Shown: positions 1 to 9,318 of the stretch, in pieces
How positions within the stretch are numbered: position 1 is the stretch's first letter
Layout: every line of letters begins with the position of its first letter
Notes under the pieces: generated by a model
The model's input: only the letters and a program-made list of their open reading frames with translations
What the model was told of the DNA's origin: nothing
The model's database searches: none
Assembly: GCA_032716605.1 (NCBI GenBank)
Contig: CM064517.1
Location: 19,512,742 to 19,576,741, forward strand
Source: Paralithodes platypus
Lineage: Eukaryota > Arthropoda > Malacostraca > Decapoda > Lithodidae
Length of the DNA: 64,000 bases
Direction: 5' to 3'
Translations under genes and position numbers: made by a program

Positions 1-10
1 GTTTGCTTGT

Positions 11-212
11 CTATCTATCTATCTATTGCCTGACGCCGTGATCCCCGAAGGGGTGGCCACAAACGAACCGCCCCCATGCACCTCTGTCCCCAGTCAGTCG
101 ACGCCCCTCCCCCCAACCAGCACCGCCTTCGTTCATGTAGTTCCTCACTCCATCCTTCCACCTCATATTCGGTCTACCTCTCCCCCTCTGTCCCTCTACC
201 TCGCTCTCGTAC
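11..212 (-). mobile_element. LINE-A 3' end fragment (RTE-like non-LTR retrotransposon)
   Basis: Read on the minus strand this encodes the C-terminal tail shared by all LINE-A copies here (YESEVEGQRGRGRP, then RWKDGVRNYMNEGGAGW, then GDRGAWGRFV) and ends in the family 3' sequence GGGATCACGGCGTCAGGCAA followed by (TAGA)n. Only the last 65 codons or so remain, so it is a 5'-truncated dead copy. Bases 213-250 continue the open frame but do not match the other copies. Assignment to an RTE-like clade rests on the longer copy at 29898-32170. Confidence 0.85.
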
Positions 213-239
213 ATCTTGTACATCTCCATTAACTTCATT

Positions 240-748
240 GTCTGTTTCACGGTTCATTTGTACTGCATCTCTCACTGCGTTTTGTCTGTCATCAGGATTA
301 TTCCTCGACTGGGACCGAGTTAATATCATCTTGTCTTATTATCATAATTTCCTATCTATTCCCTAATACTGAGTCTATCTATCATTTCTTCCTAAGGGAC
401 GAGCCTCTGCCCGATAAAGGTGAAAATGTAAACATCCTATGAGTAGCGTTAGAGATAGAAAGAGTAAGATAAGTTATTTAACTCACCTAGTATGATGCAA
501 GGCTACAGAAGATCAGGCTATATTACAAGACAGTGAGTGCAAAAGAAAATAGAAAAATAAAGTAAAATAAAAGTAGTGTTTAAAAATACGCACAAAGAAT
601 AAACACGGGGGGGAAAAAAAAAAATAAATAAATATATATACTGTATATATATAATACAAAACAATTATTGTAGTGAGAAAGGAAATACTGTACACTAATT
701 AAGAGAGTAAAATGATTAAAAAGACAAGTGTCAAAATAGTGCTAAGGA
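240..748. other. No gene seen; A-rich, AT-repetitive sequence
   Basis: The sequence is AT-rich with A-tracts near 540-640 and TACTGTA motifs at about 639 and 686. The open frames are low-complexity and match nothing I recognise. A weak splice-like pattern on the minus strand near 490-525 was rejected. Confidence 0.5.
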
Positions 749-752
749 TTAA

Positions 753-1070
753 GGGGAGGTATTTAGTTTGTTTCCTACGTTTTCATCAAGCTTAAAATTA
801 CACCCCCTAGACCCCCTTTCAAGATAAATTTGTACATTTTTCGGTAGAAAAATGTCCCGGCCGCAGGCCGGCTGCTCTTAAATTACAGGCTCGCTATCGC
901 TCGCCAGGATAAAATAGACACATGAATTGCACGAAAGGTCTTAATATGGGGTGAAAGTTCTTAAAATCGCTAAACTAATGGGGCAAATGTTTTATAATAT
1001 CAAAAGCAATGGGGCTAAACATGAGGGAGAAAGGGGTCAAGAAAACAATCCCTTAAGTGGAGACCTCCCC
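753..1070. mobile_element. TTAA-flanked non-autonomous element, GGGGAG-terminus family
   Basis: It is flanked by TTAA at 749-752 and 1071-1074. The ends are GGGGAGGT and ACCTCCCC. It shares its interior (the string GGCTCGCTATCGCTCGCCAG at about 886-905) with the nested element at 6414-6724 and, more distantly, with 12737-13108, so it is a dispersed family. There is no coding capacity. The TTAA duplication suggests piggyBac-type mobilisation, although the ends start GGGG instead of the usual CCC. Confidence 0.8.
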
Positions 1071-1315
1071 TTAAAGAAGGATGTTAGAAATCTACTATTA
1101 GTTTGAGAAAAAGGTCCTGGTTATCAGTATGCACATAATATATCAGCGAATTATAACTTATTTTAAATAGTATACTTACTTAGGCATGGAAGCATACATA
1201 CCATTCTCTTTCTCTCAGACTAAGTCACAAAAATCTTGGTTTACTCACGCTTGTTCTACTGCTGTTCGCAATAAGGAGGAAGCATTCAAATAGTACCGTC
1301 GCCTTAAAACTCAAG

Positions 1316-1740
1316 AATTATAATGTAAAACTTGCAAAATAAACAAACCAAAACTGGGACGACACAAGATAAACGCAAAGGAATGAATCAAAATCGCTGT
1401 GGAAATAACGCTTAATAAAATAAAAATTGAAATAAAAGAACACAATCCACCACATAGGGTGTACTCACTACATGAGCAAGTTAATCTGGTTCCCAAGCAA
1501 CTAATCGCTCATATAACAATGCACTATCGTCATGTTCAAGGAATTAGTCAGTTTGGGAAGTACGGGACGTTCTGGTAAATTTTACTAAATTTTGTATGAA
1601 TAAAGAAACTACAATTTGTAAAAAAATTTATAATAAGGTACTGTAATTTGCAATTTGACAAGATATCTATAATAGTACAAAAAACATACAGCTCTCACTA
1701 ACGATAGTGCTACCGGGTAGGTACCTGTAAGCATAGCATG
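1316..1740. other. Unidentified AT-rich insert inside LINE-B
   Basis: LINE-B sequence stops after the ACTCAAGAA motif at about 1315 and resumes at about 1741, where it matches the other copy. The 425 bases between are AT-rich, without a credible open frame or terminal repeats that I could find. A TACTGTA motif lies near 1636. Confidence 0.55.
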
Positions 1741-2068
1741 CCCATACTTTATACAGTATGTCTCTGCCCGGAGTCAACCCAAATCTGTTCTTCGACTCGC
1801 CAAATACTCTTTCATCAATAACAAATGCTCAGAACTTTCCAATTCTAGCTCTTCCCAAACATTTTAGCATCTAGCCAAAAACCTCTCTAACAATTTCACT
1901 CAAGAATCCCATACTTTATAATTATGTCTCTGCCTGGAATCAAGCCAAATCTGTTCTTCGACTCGCCAAAAACTCTTTCATCAATAGCAAATGCTCAGAA
2001 CTTTCCAACTCTAGCTCTTCCCAAGCTTTTTGGCATCTAGCCAAAAACCTCTCTAACAATTTCACTTC
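1741..2068 (+). repeat. Tandem duplication of 167 bp within LINE-B
   Basis: The unit starting CCCATACTTTATA occurs at 1741-1907 and again at 1908-2068. The two units are close to identical except for substitutions and a short difference at one point: unit 1 has TACAGTA at 1752-1758 and unit 2 has TAATTA at the same place, while the other LINE-B copy has only TA. The duplication is absent from the LINE-B copy at 9401-11432. Confidence 0.85.
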
Positions 2069-2486
2069 CTCGTCTTTCCCTCCTCTTTTTCACTCTGACG
2101 GTACCATCGTCACCTCTTCCTCTGTGAAAGCTGAATTCTTCACTCAAACTTTTGCTAAAAACTCGACCTTGGATGATTCCGGTGCTATTCCTCCCTCTCC
2201 ACCCCCCTTTACTTACTTATGCCTAATATCATTAGCTCTTCTAAGGATGTACGCTCGGCCGTCTCTGGGCTTAATACTAAGAAGGCATACGGACCGGATG
2301 GTGTTCCTCCTATTGTACTAAAAAAATGTGATTCCGTGCTGACTCCCTCCCTAGGCAAACTCTTTCGTCTCTGTCTATCCTCTAACGTCTTTCCTTCATG
2401 CTGAAAGTTTGCTCTTATTTAACCTATCCCAAAGAAGGGTGACTGCTCTCAACCCTCCAACTATGGTCCAATTGCTCTCATTTCTT

Positions 2487-2809
2487 CTATCTATCTATCT
2501 ATCTATTGCCGGACGCCTTACTCCCCTTACGAGGGTAGCCATACACAGAATGCCCCCAAGCGGACCTATTCCCTGTGAGAGGGACAACCCGAGCCAGTTT
2601 AGTGAAGGACTTACAGGATTGACCACTCAATTTAGGATTCGTCCAACTCCGAGGCCCTCTGTGTATCTTGATAGCACTATTTTTCTACAGTGGTGTTCGG
2701 CTAATCCATCCACTAACCTGCCTTACCCTTAGGTAAGCAGTAAGGATTTGTATCAGGTTTACTCCCCTAGACAGGTTGCCAACCAAGGCTGACGAGTCCC
2801 ATCCACCCA
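2487..2809 (-). mobile_element. SINE-P copy with (ATAG)n tail
   Basis: This is an exact insertion in LINE-B. The 11 bp TCTCATTTCTT occurs at 2476-2486 and 2810-2820, and LINE-B continues in register after it. A second copy lies at 22797-23112. On the minus strand it ends GGCGTCCGGCAATAGATAG, nearly the same 3' end as LINE-A, which suggests LINE-A machinery mobilised it. There is no protein-coding capacity. GATACAAATCC near its 5' end resembles a pol III B box, which is weak evidence. Confidence 0.85.
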
Positions 2810-2917
2810 TCTCATTTCTTGCATCTCTAAAGTTTTTGAAACTATTCTTAACTCAAAATTTCTTAAGCATTTATCTTCCCATAATCTACTCTCAGATCGC
2901 CAGTACGGTTTCCTTAA

Positions 2918-3995
2918 CCCGGGAACTGCGGGAAGACTCTTAAGAGTTCCCCCAGCGGACTGCGGGAAGACTCTTTAAGAGTCAGGGAAAAAAAAAATCA
3001 ATTTAACACCTTACGAGCGGCCTATGCGGTTTATTTATATGTACCGCCCAGCGGGGTGTTTTTAGCCAAAATAGGGCTGTTTACGTGATCATTTTCATGC
3101 CTAAATAAGACCCAGAACGTAAAACAAGTACCTATCCCTGAAAGGGCATAAACAGAGCTTTCGAATGACACCATAACGATCCTTTTATGATGGCTAGTTT
3201 TCTTGCAATAACCGTGCAACGCGAGTGCAAAAAGCATGTAATTCGGTACTTTCCCCATATAATTCAGTATGTAGCGAGTGAGAGAGGGAGGAGGGAGCTG
3301 AGATTCGTGTCAGTAGGTTCGCCGCGGTGGTCTGGAGCAGTCATACGCTCGCTAGTCTCCTGCCACCACTTGTCTCTCTCTCTCAGCAACATTACGTGCT
3401 GAAATTGCCACTCGACCTATGTCGAGCGCCGCCACATAGTCCAGCTTTATTTAACTCGACTTATGTGGTGAGCCGCTAATTAAGGGTTAAAACACCGAAA
3501 AAAAAAAGAAAAAAAAATTTGCCCCTGGGCCATGCCAAATATTACTCCTCTACCTCCCCTCCTTCCCCACTTTCCTCCCCTCCTTCAGTTATCACCTATT
3601 TTCCCTGTTATTCCTTTATTCTGTGGTATATTTTCGTGCTAACATTAGCGAGTTGCAAGCAGGGCATTGTCATCACTGTTAGCAAGCGAGTGCGAGAGAG
3701 AGAGTATCGATCGACAGTGTCTCTCCAGACTTGGGGAAAAGTGGCGGGAAAGAGGTTGCCTCAGCCATACATTATGTAACTCCCGGCCTGTATCGCCGGT
3801 TTTGACCATCCAAACGCTGTTTCCACTTGTTTTATTGTTGTAACAGGTTAATACCTTTAAAATCAACCTATAATAGGCGCATATGGAGAAGTATTAATGC
3901 TATTTATGGTAAAATAAATATTTTAGTGATGGAAACAGCTCAAATACGTGCGCACAGGCAGAGGTGTCTCATACCCCCCATGCACAGCCGAGAGG
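2918..3995. mobile_element. TTAA-flanked insertion (1078 bp) in LINE-B
   Basis: TTAA at 2914-2917 and at 3996-3999 flank the insert. Removing it restores the LINE-B order seen in copy 2 (CGGTTTCCTTAAGGG). The ends are CCCGGGAACTGCGGG on the left and GCCGAGAGG on the right, so the terminal repeats are poor. It holds short open frames that match nothing I recognise and a simple A-rich tract near 3500. Call: piggyBac-like, non-autonomous, with moderate certainty because of the weak terminal repeats. Confidence 0.7.
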
Positions 3996-5260
3996 TTAAG
4001 GGCCGCTTTACTGGTGATCTTGTTACTTATCTTACTAACTCTTGGTCATCCTCCTTTTGGGACTTCGGTGCAAATTTGTCTGTTCCTCTAGACATACCGA
4101 AAGCCTTCAATAGAGTCTGGCACAAGTCTTTAATTTCCAAACTACCCTCCTTCGGTTTCTATCCCTCTATCTGTGCCTTTGTCTCTAATTTCCATTCAGA
4201 CCGCTCCATAGCTGCAGGTGTGGACGGCCATCGTTCACTTTCTCAACTTATCAACTCCGGTGTTCCTCAGGGTTCTTTCCTGTCTCCAATTATCTTTCTA
4301 ATATTTATCAATGATTTCCTCAACAGTACCTCTAATCCTATTCACTCATATGCTGATGATTCTACCTTCACTATTCAACTAGTTTTTCCGCATCAACCTA
4401 GTATGCAAGCACTCCTACTAAACAAACGTGGCGAAGCCATAGGATGCCTATCTTCTGATCTTTCAATTATTTCTGAGTGGGGCAGAAAAAATCTTGTTAC
4501 TTTCAATACCTCCAAGACCCAGTTTCTCCCTCTATCTCTACATAACAATCTTCCACAAGACTATCAACTATTCTTCAACAATACACAACTCAACCCTTCA
4601 TCATCTCTCAACATTCTAGGTTTATTTTTTCATCTGGCCATTCTTTGAAAGATCATATAACCACTCTTGCTAAAACAGCTTCCCAAAAATTAGGTGTGCT
4701 CAATCGTCTCTGTGGGTTCTCCACCCACGCACAGCTTCTTGCTCTGTATCGGGGCACAGTGCGCCCCTGTATTGAGTATTTTTCGCATGTACGGGGAGGC
4801 TCCACCCATACCGCACTTCTCGAACGAGTAGAATTAAAAGCATTTCACCTCATCAACTCGCCTTCTCTTACTAGTTCCCTACAATATCTTTCTACACGCC
4901 GCAATGTTGCATCTCTTTCACTCTTCCATCGCTATTACAACAATCAATGTTCTTCAGAGTTCTCTCAGTGTATACCCCCTCCCTTGCGGTGAGTGCGAGG
5001 CACTCGCCTTTCAACAGTCCCACTCCTATTCTGTCCAGCTCTCCAACCCAAGAATTGGCAAATTTTCTGTCTTTCTTCTACTCAACAAGTGAACTCTGGA
5101 ACTCTCTCCCACAATCAATTTTTCCTTCATCCTATGCTTTAAACTCTGTGTGTTCAAGCATTTTGACTCCAACATCCCTTGAATTTGGCTCTGTCACTCT
5201 TTTAACTTTGGGGGAGATAATCGTTACAGACAACCTGCTTTTTGTCTTCTCCATACACAT
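3996..5260 (+). pseudogene. LINE-B reverse transcriptase, C-terminal half (broken)
   Basis: The first segment (3996-4648) encodes RT fingers and palm: SGVPQGS at the loop region, then FLSPIIFLIFINDF, and the catalytic YADD box. The thumb and C-terminal region follow in other frames (4645-4992 and 4947-5306), with the segment ASQKLGVLNRLCGF shared with copy 2. Frameshifts near 4640 and 4990 and a stop break the gene. The C-terminal part lacks the carboxyl block seen in copy 2 because of the frame change. It would have acted as the ribonucleoprotein RT that copies its own RNA at a nicked target. Confidence 0.85.
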
Positions 5261-5365
5261 AGAAAAAAAAAAAAAAAAAAAATGTAATCACTTGAATACT
5301 GCATAACAATCTCATAATGTATTTTATATCTACTTACCAGTCATAAGAGTGTCGAGACGCACATA

Positions 5366-5732
5366 CAGTAGGGTCCCGCATAAAACGAGTCTCGATTAAA
5401 ACGACCGACCTAAAATATTAATATTTAATTTTCGATCAGAACGAATGTGATCACATAAAACGAGTCCGCCGCCAAAGTGGGGCAAATACAAGGAGTTTTC
5501 ATATAGAGCGCCGAAATATCGTACAAAACGTACAAAATATCGTACGCTTTCATATAAAACGCCGAAATATCGTACAAAACGTACGAAATATCGTTCGCTT
5601 TGTACGAAAATTTTCGCTTACAGTGAACATTGACGATATTGCGCCACCAAAATGCTGTGTTCACATAAAACGAATTCGCATAAAACGCCCTCGTTTATCG
5701 ACCATAAACTCGTTTTATGTGAGACCCTACTG
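5366..5732. mobile_element. TA-flanked inverted-repeat element (Tc1/mariner or pogo-like MITE)
   Basis: The left end CAGTAGGGTCCCGCATAAAA pairs with the complement of the right end TTTTATGTGAGACCCTACTG, and TA lies outside both ends (5364-5365 and 5733-5734). The 367 bp interior contains repeated ACGAG/ATAAAAC and ATATCGTAC motifs and no transposase. Termini starting CAG with a TA target fit the Tc1/mariner/pogo group. Excision of such an element would leave TACAGTA or TACTGTA. Confidence 0.85.
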
Positions 5733-6009
5733 TACCAGCCATGTATAAAGGGCCTACTGACTGTACTTCTCCGTCTGACTGCTCAAGGCTCATTGAGCTG
5801 TGTGACATACTGTCAGTTTGTTAGAGAGCGTATATAGCTTGCCTATTTTCTTCTCATTGATTGATATTCGTAGCGAAAATATTATGTGGAAGTGAAGAAG
5901 TCCTTGCATGACAGTGTGGTAATCCCGACACTGACTTACGGAAGCGAAGCATGGACGTTGGTTGAGAGACTCAGACCAAGAGTGAGAGCAGTGGAAATTA
6001 ATTACTTAA

Positions 6010-6750
6010 CCCTTGTCTAGCGTTGTGTTTTGGGCTCATTTGGGCATATTCAGGCCCTCCTGCATGATAAATTAAGCATCTGCATGAGAAAAAAAAAGTT
6101 ATTTAGCAAAAAACTAGGCACTAAAAGCTTCAAAATGAGACCAGAACAAGCTACATAGCACTCGTGGTTCTCTTGCAGTGGTGCCACGAACATGGAAGTT
6201 TAGCATATATCGGTATATTTTTCCCAGCTATGCTCACTACTGGCTGCACTGCCGGCCTCTCGAGAACACGGGGAACATTTAGTTAATGGGCGGCGGTAAG
6301 CCCTGGGAGTCGGCTGTCTGGCCCGCTGTGCTCCCGGCCATTTGCACTCGATTTTAACCCTTTAAAAGCCTTAATAATGCTCCTAACTTGCTGCAAATTG
6401 GTGCACGACTTAAGGGGAGATTTATAGTGCGTTTCCTAGATTTCCATCAAGCTTGAAATTACACCCCCTTGACCCCCTTTCAAGATAAATTTGTAATTTC
6501 CCGGCCGAAGGCCGGTTCTTCTTAAATTACAGGCTCGCTATCGCTCGCCAGGAAAAAATCGACACCTAAATGGCACGAAAGGTCTTAAAAGTGACATAAA
6601 TGGGGTGAAAGTTCTTAAAATCGCCAAACTAATGGGGCGAACATCTTAAAATCTCAATAGCAATGGGGCTAAACATGAGAGAGAAAGGGGTAAAGCAAAA
6701 AATCCCTCAAGTGGAAATCTCCCCTTAAGTCGAGCGCCGCTCTTTAAGGG
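6010..6750. mobile_element. TTAA-flanked element (CCCTTGTCTAGCG family) with nested insert
   Basis: TTAA lies at 6006-6009 and 6751-6754. The ends read CCCTTGTCTAGCG and, on the complement of the right end, CCCTTAAAGAGCGGCGC. A second copy in the opposite orientation occupies 40252-40673 without the nested element. There is no coding sequence. The CCC/GGG termini and TTAA duplication fit a piggyBac-type non-autonomous element. Confidence 0.82.
6414..6724. mobile_element. Nested TTAA element, GGGGAG family, copy 2
   Basis: It sits between TTAA at 6410-6413 and 6725-6728, and is 311 bp. The interior is the same as 753-1070 (for example GGCTCGCTATCGCTCGCCAG near 6533). The empty site is visible in the homologous element at 40271-40280 (GACTTAAGTC), so insertion at one TTAA with duplication is directly shown. 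Confidence 0.9.
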
Positions 6751-6756
6751 TTAAGG

Positions 6757-6966
6757 AGGATTTACCTAATTGTATTTACCTAATTGTAGTTTACAGGAGT
6801 TGAGCTAAGCTCGTGTTGTCCCGTCTCTCAGTCTACTTTTTATCCAATTTTTTCTCGAAAATATGGATGTTCCTTGCCCCTACCACCTCCTCCTCCAGCC
6901 CATTCCATTTGTCAATACATCTATAGGGGAAGCTAAACTTCCTGATATCGTTCTTGCAGGTAGGTC
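6757..6966 (-). mobile_element. LINE-D 3' end fragment
   Basis: The minus strand encodes the LINE-D carboxyl end (DIRKFSFPYRCIDKWNGLEE, then IHIFEKKLDKK), a short 3' untranslated stretch (GACGGGACAACACGAGCTTA), and the tail AATTAGGTAAATAC repeated. It matches 35062-35283. It lies inside LINE-A copy 2 and borders the TTAA element. Confidence 0.88.
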
Positions 6967-7427
6967 TTAGTGCGTGCAGAGTTACATGGAGGGATAGACA
7001 GACTAATGAGGAAGTAAGAAGGAGGTGTGGTGTGGAGGTAGATGTGCTGGAAAGTGTGAAAAGGAACAACTTGAGATGGTTCGGCCATATGGAACGTATG
7101 GAAAGCGAGAGAATGACTAAGAGGGTGTACGAGAGCGAGAGGGAGAGGTAGACCGAATGAGAGGTGGAAGGATGGAGTGAGGAAGTACGTGAACGAAGGC
7201 GGTGCTGGTTGGGGGGAGGGGCGTCGACTGACTGGGGACAGAGGTGCATGGGGGCGGTTCGTTCGTGGCCACCCCTTCGGGGATCACGGCGTCAGGCAAT
7301 AGATAGATAGATAGATGTTCCGTGTACAGTATTACGAGGGCGGACTGTACGTGTCACATAGACCATAGAGCATTGCCTATTGTTTACTTCATGCACATAG
7401 AAAAATAAAATAAAAAATAAGTAATAC

Positions 7428-7568
7428 CTGGGGTTGTTGCATCATATGAGATGATTGTGGATACTCTGGGAGAGATGTTCGTCGACGAGCATTCAACATG
7501 GACCTCAGGTCTTCCTCAGAAGTACTCAGTTGCCGCCGTCCACCACCTCCCCCGTACAGTCCTCCATC
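7428..7568 (-). CDS. Internal exon of an unrecognised host gene (47 codons)
   Basis: On the minus strand the sequence TTGTGTCCAG precedes and GTATTAC follows a 141 nt fully open segment, phase 0 at both ends. The predicted peptide begins DGGLYGGGGGRRQLSTSEED and continues LRSMLNARRRTSLPEYPQ, ending SSHMMQQPQ: a Gly run, an acidic patch, an Arg cluster, then Ser/Gln. This composition is unlike the LINE proteins around it and typical of a low-complexity linker. Phase matches the exon at 19591-19653, which ends phase 0, so it is probably the next exon I can see in the same gene; the intron would be about 12 kb and filled with transposons. The product is not recognised. Confidence 0.6.
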
Positions 7569-7602
7569 CTGGACACAATGGTATTATGAATATTATCTAT
7601 AT

Positions 7603-8112
7603 ACAGGTATGAGAGGATTACTTACCACACAGACTTTATTTTAAATCATTGTCATATTTAGCCTAGCCTAACATCGTCTAGGCCTATTTCCGCTGCTTTC
7701 GTCCGACATGGACTGGCCTTTGCTGGGTTTTGAGCATGAATTTCTTTCACTGCTACCACCAGGCACAAAAAAGCTTGCAAACAGCTGTTTTTTTTCAACA
7801 CAAAGACGAGTGGACTTTGAGCGACTGCCTAGTGTTGACGTCATACAAAGATGGCGGAAGCATTATGCGTAATTAACGATCGGATCTCGGATTCACTCGG
7901 ATATCGTCTCTAAGCGGCAAACACCTTGACAATGGCAGATTCTTTTAGTTCAGTTAACTTTTTATATTGTTTGTGTTTATGTTTTCTAGTTTTATGTCGA
8001 GTGTTTCATTATTTTTGCTCTTTTTTTCGGGTTTCGACTGGGATTTTGGCGCCAAGATTGAAGCTTCTTGAGCGAACATGGAATTTGGAAATATTTGGTA
8101 CCTATTACACAC
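7603..8112 (+). repeat. Repeat Q copy, homologous to the interior of the element at 14171-15164
   Basis: 7603-8112 matches 14240-14745 on the opposite strand over most of its length, including GTCCGACATGGACTGGCC, the CAAACACCTTGACAATGGCA segment and GAGCGAACATGGAA. The homology stops before the CAGTGGAGCC terminus at the 3' side, so this is a truncated copy. A short internal segment is missing here relative to the 14 kb copy. No function was identified for the short open frames. Confidence 0.75.
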
Positions 8113-8151
8113 CCTCACTTTACTTTTATTGACTCTGCATTCCTCAATCTG

Positions 8152-8290
8152 TCTCTATGAGTCACTCCACATATAGGCTACTCCTCAAGCAGCTCATCTA
8201 CATCACATCCAGCTTTCTTCTCTCCTTTGCCTTCAGAGCCCATGTCTCAGCCCCATACATCACTGTTGGTACAACTATCCCATCATACCT
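8152..8290 (-). mobile_element. Degenerate RTE-like LINE fragment
   Basis: The minus strand reads YDGIVVPTVMYGAETWALK, the segment just after the RT thumb in RTE-type LINEs (compare VVIPTLTYGSEAW in LINE-A). It is about 45 codons and borders LINE-C sequence directly. Confidence 0.6.
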
Positions 8291-8947
8291 TACCTTTTGA
8301 TACCTTTTGATGTGTTCGCCACTCTTCTAGCGGCACCAAGGAGCGCGACGTCCCTCGTTATGGGTGGTGATTTGGTGCAGTAGACTGTTTGAAGCGACAG
8401 CTCGCTCCCTTGCGAGGATGGGCTCGTCTGGCACTTTTTGCAGTTCGACATCTAGGGCTCTCTTGAAGTTGTCTAACGAGATGTCCCTCATGTCTCTTAC
8501 TCGCCGTGGGAGTTTGTTGAAGAAACGTGGGCCTCTGTGTGATAACCAGCCCTCTCGTAGAGAGCCCATAGCACCCCTGTTATTCATCCGGGGGATTTCG
8601 CATTCCCAGCCTCTCCTATCACTGAATTTCATGACTATCGGAGTATGTAGGTTTGGTACTAAACCCTCTGCGATTTTCCACGTGTATATTATTAGGTAAC
8701 GTTCTCTTCTACATTCCAGTGAGTACAGATTCAGTGCTCTTAAACGCTCCCAATAGTGTAGATGTTTTATCGAACTTATATGTGAAGTGAAATTTCTTTG
8801 TACACTCTCTACGTAATTTATTTCACCTGCTTTGTATGGGGATGTTAATACGCTACAGTATTCAAGCCGCGGTAGCACATTGTTACAAAATACATACTGT
8901 ACAGCACTCACAAACAATAGTATTATCGGGTAGATACCTGCCAGCAT
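8291..8947 (-). pseudogene. LINE-C C-terminal region and 3' end
   Basis: An open frame of about 200 codons encodes the post-RT region: LPRLEYCSVLTSPYKAGEI, VQRNFTSHISSIKHLHYWER, then a conserved FFNKLPRRVRD block and the terminus HNEGRRAPWCR. The first motif is identical to the end of the RT in the long LINE-C copy (38372-39330), so this is the same family, truncated at the 5' side. The 3' end carries the ATCAAAAGGTA repeat near 8300. A further 3' fragment of the family is at 41339-41477. Confidence 0.85.
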
Positions 8948-9314
8948 AGCATGGATACATGACCCCTACCAACAGCCACCCTACAAATAACCTATATTTA
9001 TAGTACAAATAAATTAAGGATATCATAAAGGCAAGCAATTGATACTATCAAAAGTGAATAGATACAATAAAGTATAGTATAATAATTGCAAAATATGAAG
9101 AAGCAACAACAGATTTAAACAAAGAGTACTCTTTTAACAAGAACAATGAATTTTATAAAAATATCAATACTGTACTAGCAATAGAAGTAGAATACAATCA
9201 ATACATGCAGACACACAATTAGCAGAGGTTATACGAGAAACTTCAAGTTAAAGATGCTACATTAAAATTATTGATATCAAATTAAAGAATACTGTACAGT
9301 CACAATAATTGACC
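8948..9314. other. No gene seen; AT-rich spacer
   Basis: The sequence is AT-rich and unique-looking, with TACTGTA motifs near 9170 and 9290 and no open frame worth noting. Confidence 0.5.
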
Positions 9315-9318
9315 TTAA

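Larger units (their letters stand above)
1230..5281 (+). mobile_element. LINE-B copy 1, split by two nested insertions
   Basis: Segments 1230-1315, 1741-2486, 2821-2917 and 3996-5281 are collinear with the LINE-B copy at 9401-11432 on the opposite strand. They end in poly-A (5261-5281). The encoded protein is the RT and C-terminal part of a non-LTR retrotransposon with a poly-A tail. Interruptions are an unidentified insert at 1316-1740, SINE-P at 2487-2809 with an 11 bp duplication, and a TTAA-flanked element at 2918-3995. Many stops and frameshifts make it a pseudogene. The clade is not certain; it resembles the CR1/Jockey group. Confidence 0.88.
5884..7313 (+). mobile_element. LINE-A copy 2 (3' part), split by nested elements
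   Basis: 5884-6005 encodes the RT C-terminal segment KSLHDSVVIPTLTYGSEAW. The gene resumes at 6967 with the block containing NNLRWFGHMERMESERM, then the family 3' end with CCCCTTCGGGG and (ATAG)4 at 7293-7315. The two halves join in register in copies 3 and 5. The interruption holds a LINE-D 3' fragment and a TTAA element that itself carries another TTAA element. All are dead copies. Confidence 0.88.

Noticed and set aside
489..545. Host exon on the minus strand with a GTGAGT donor
   Set aside because: In the phase required by the exon at 7428-7568 it has a stop codon, and the open part is too short.
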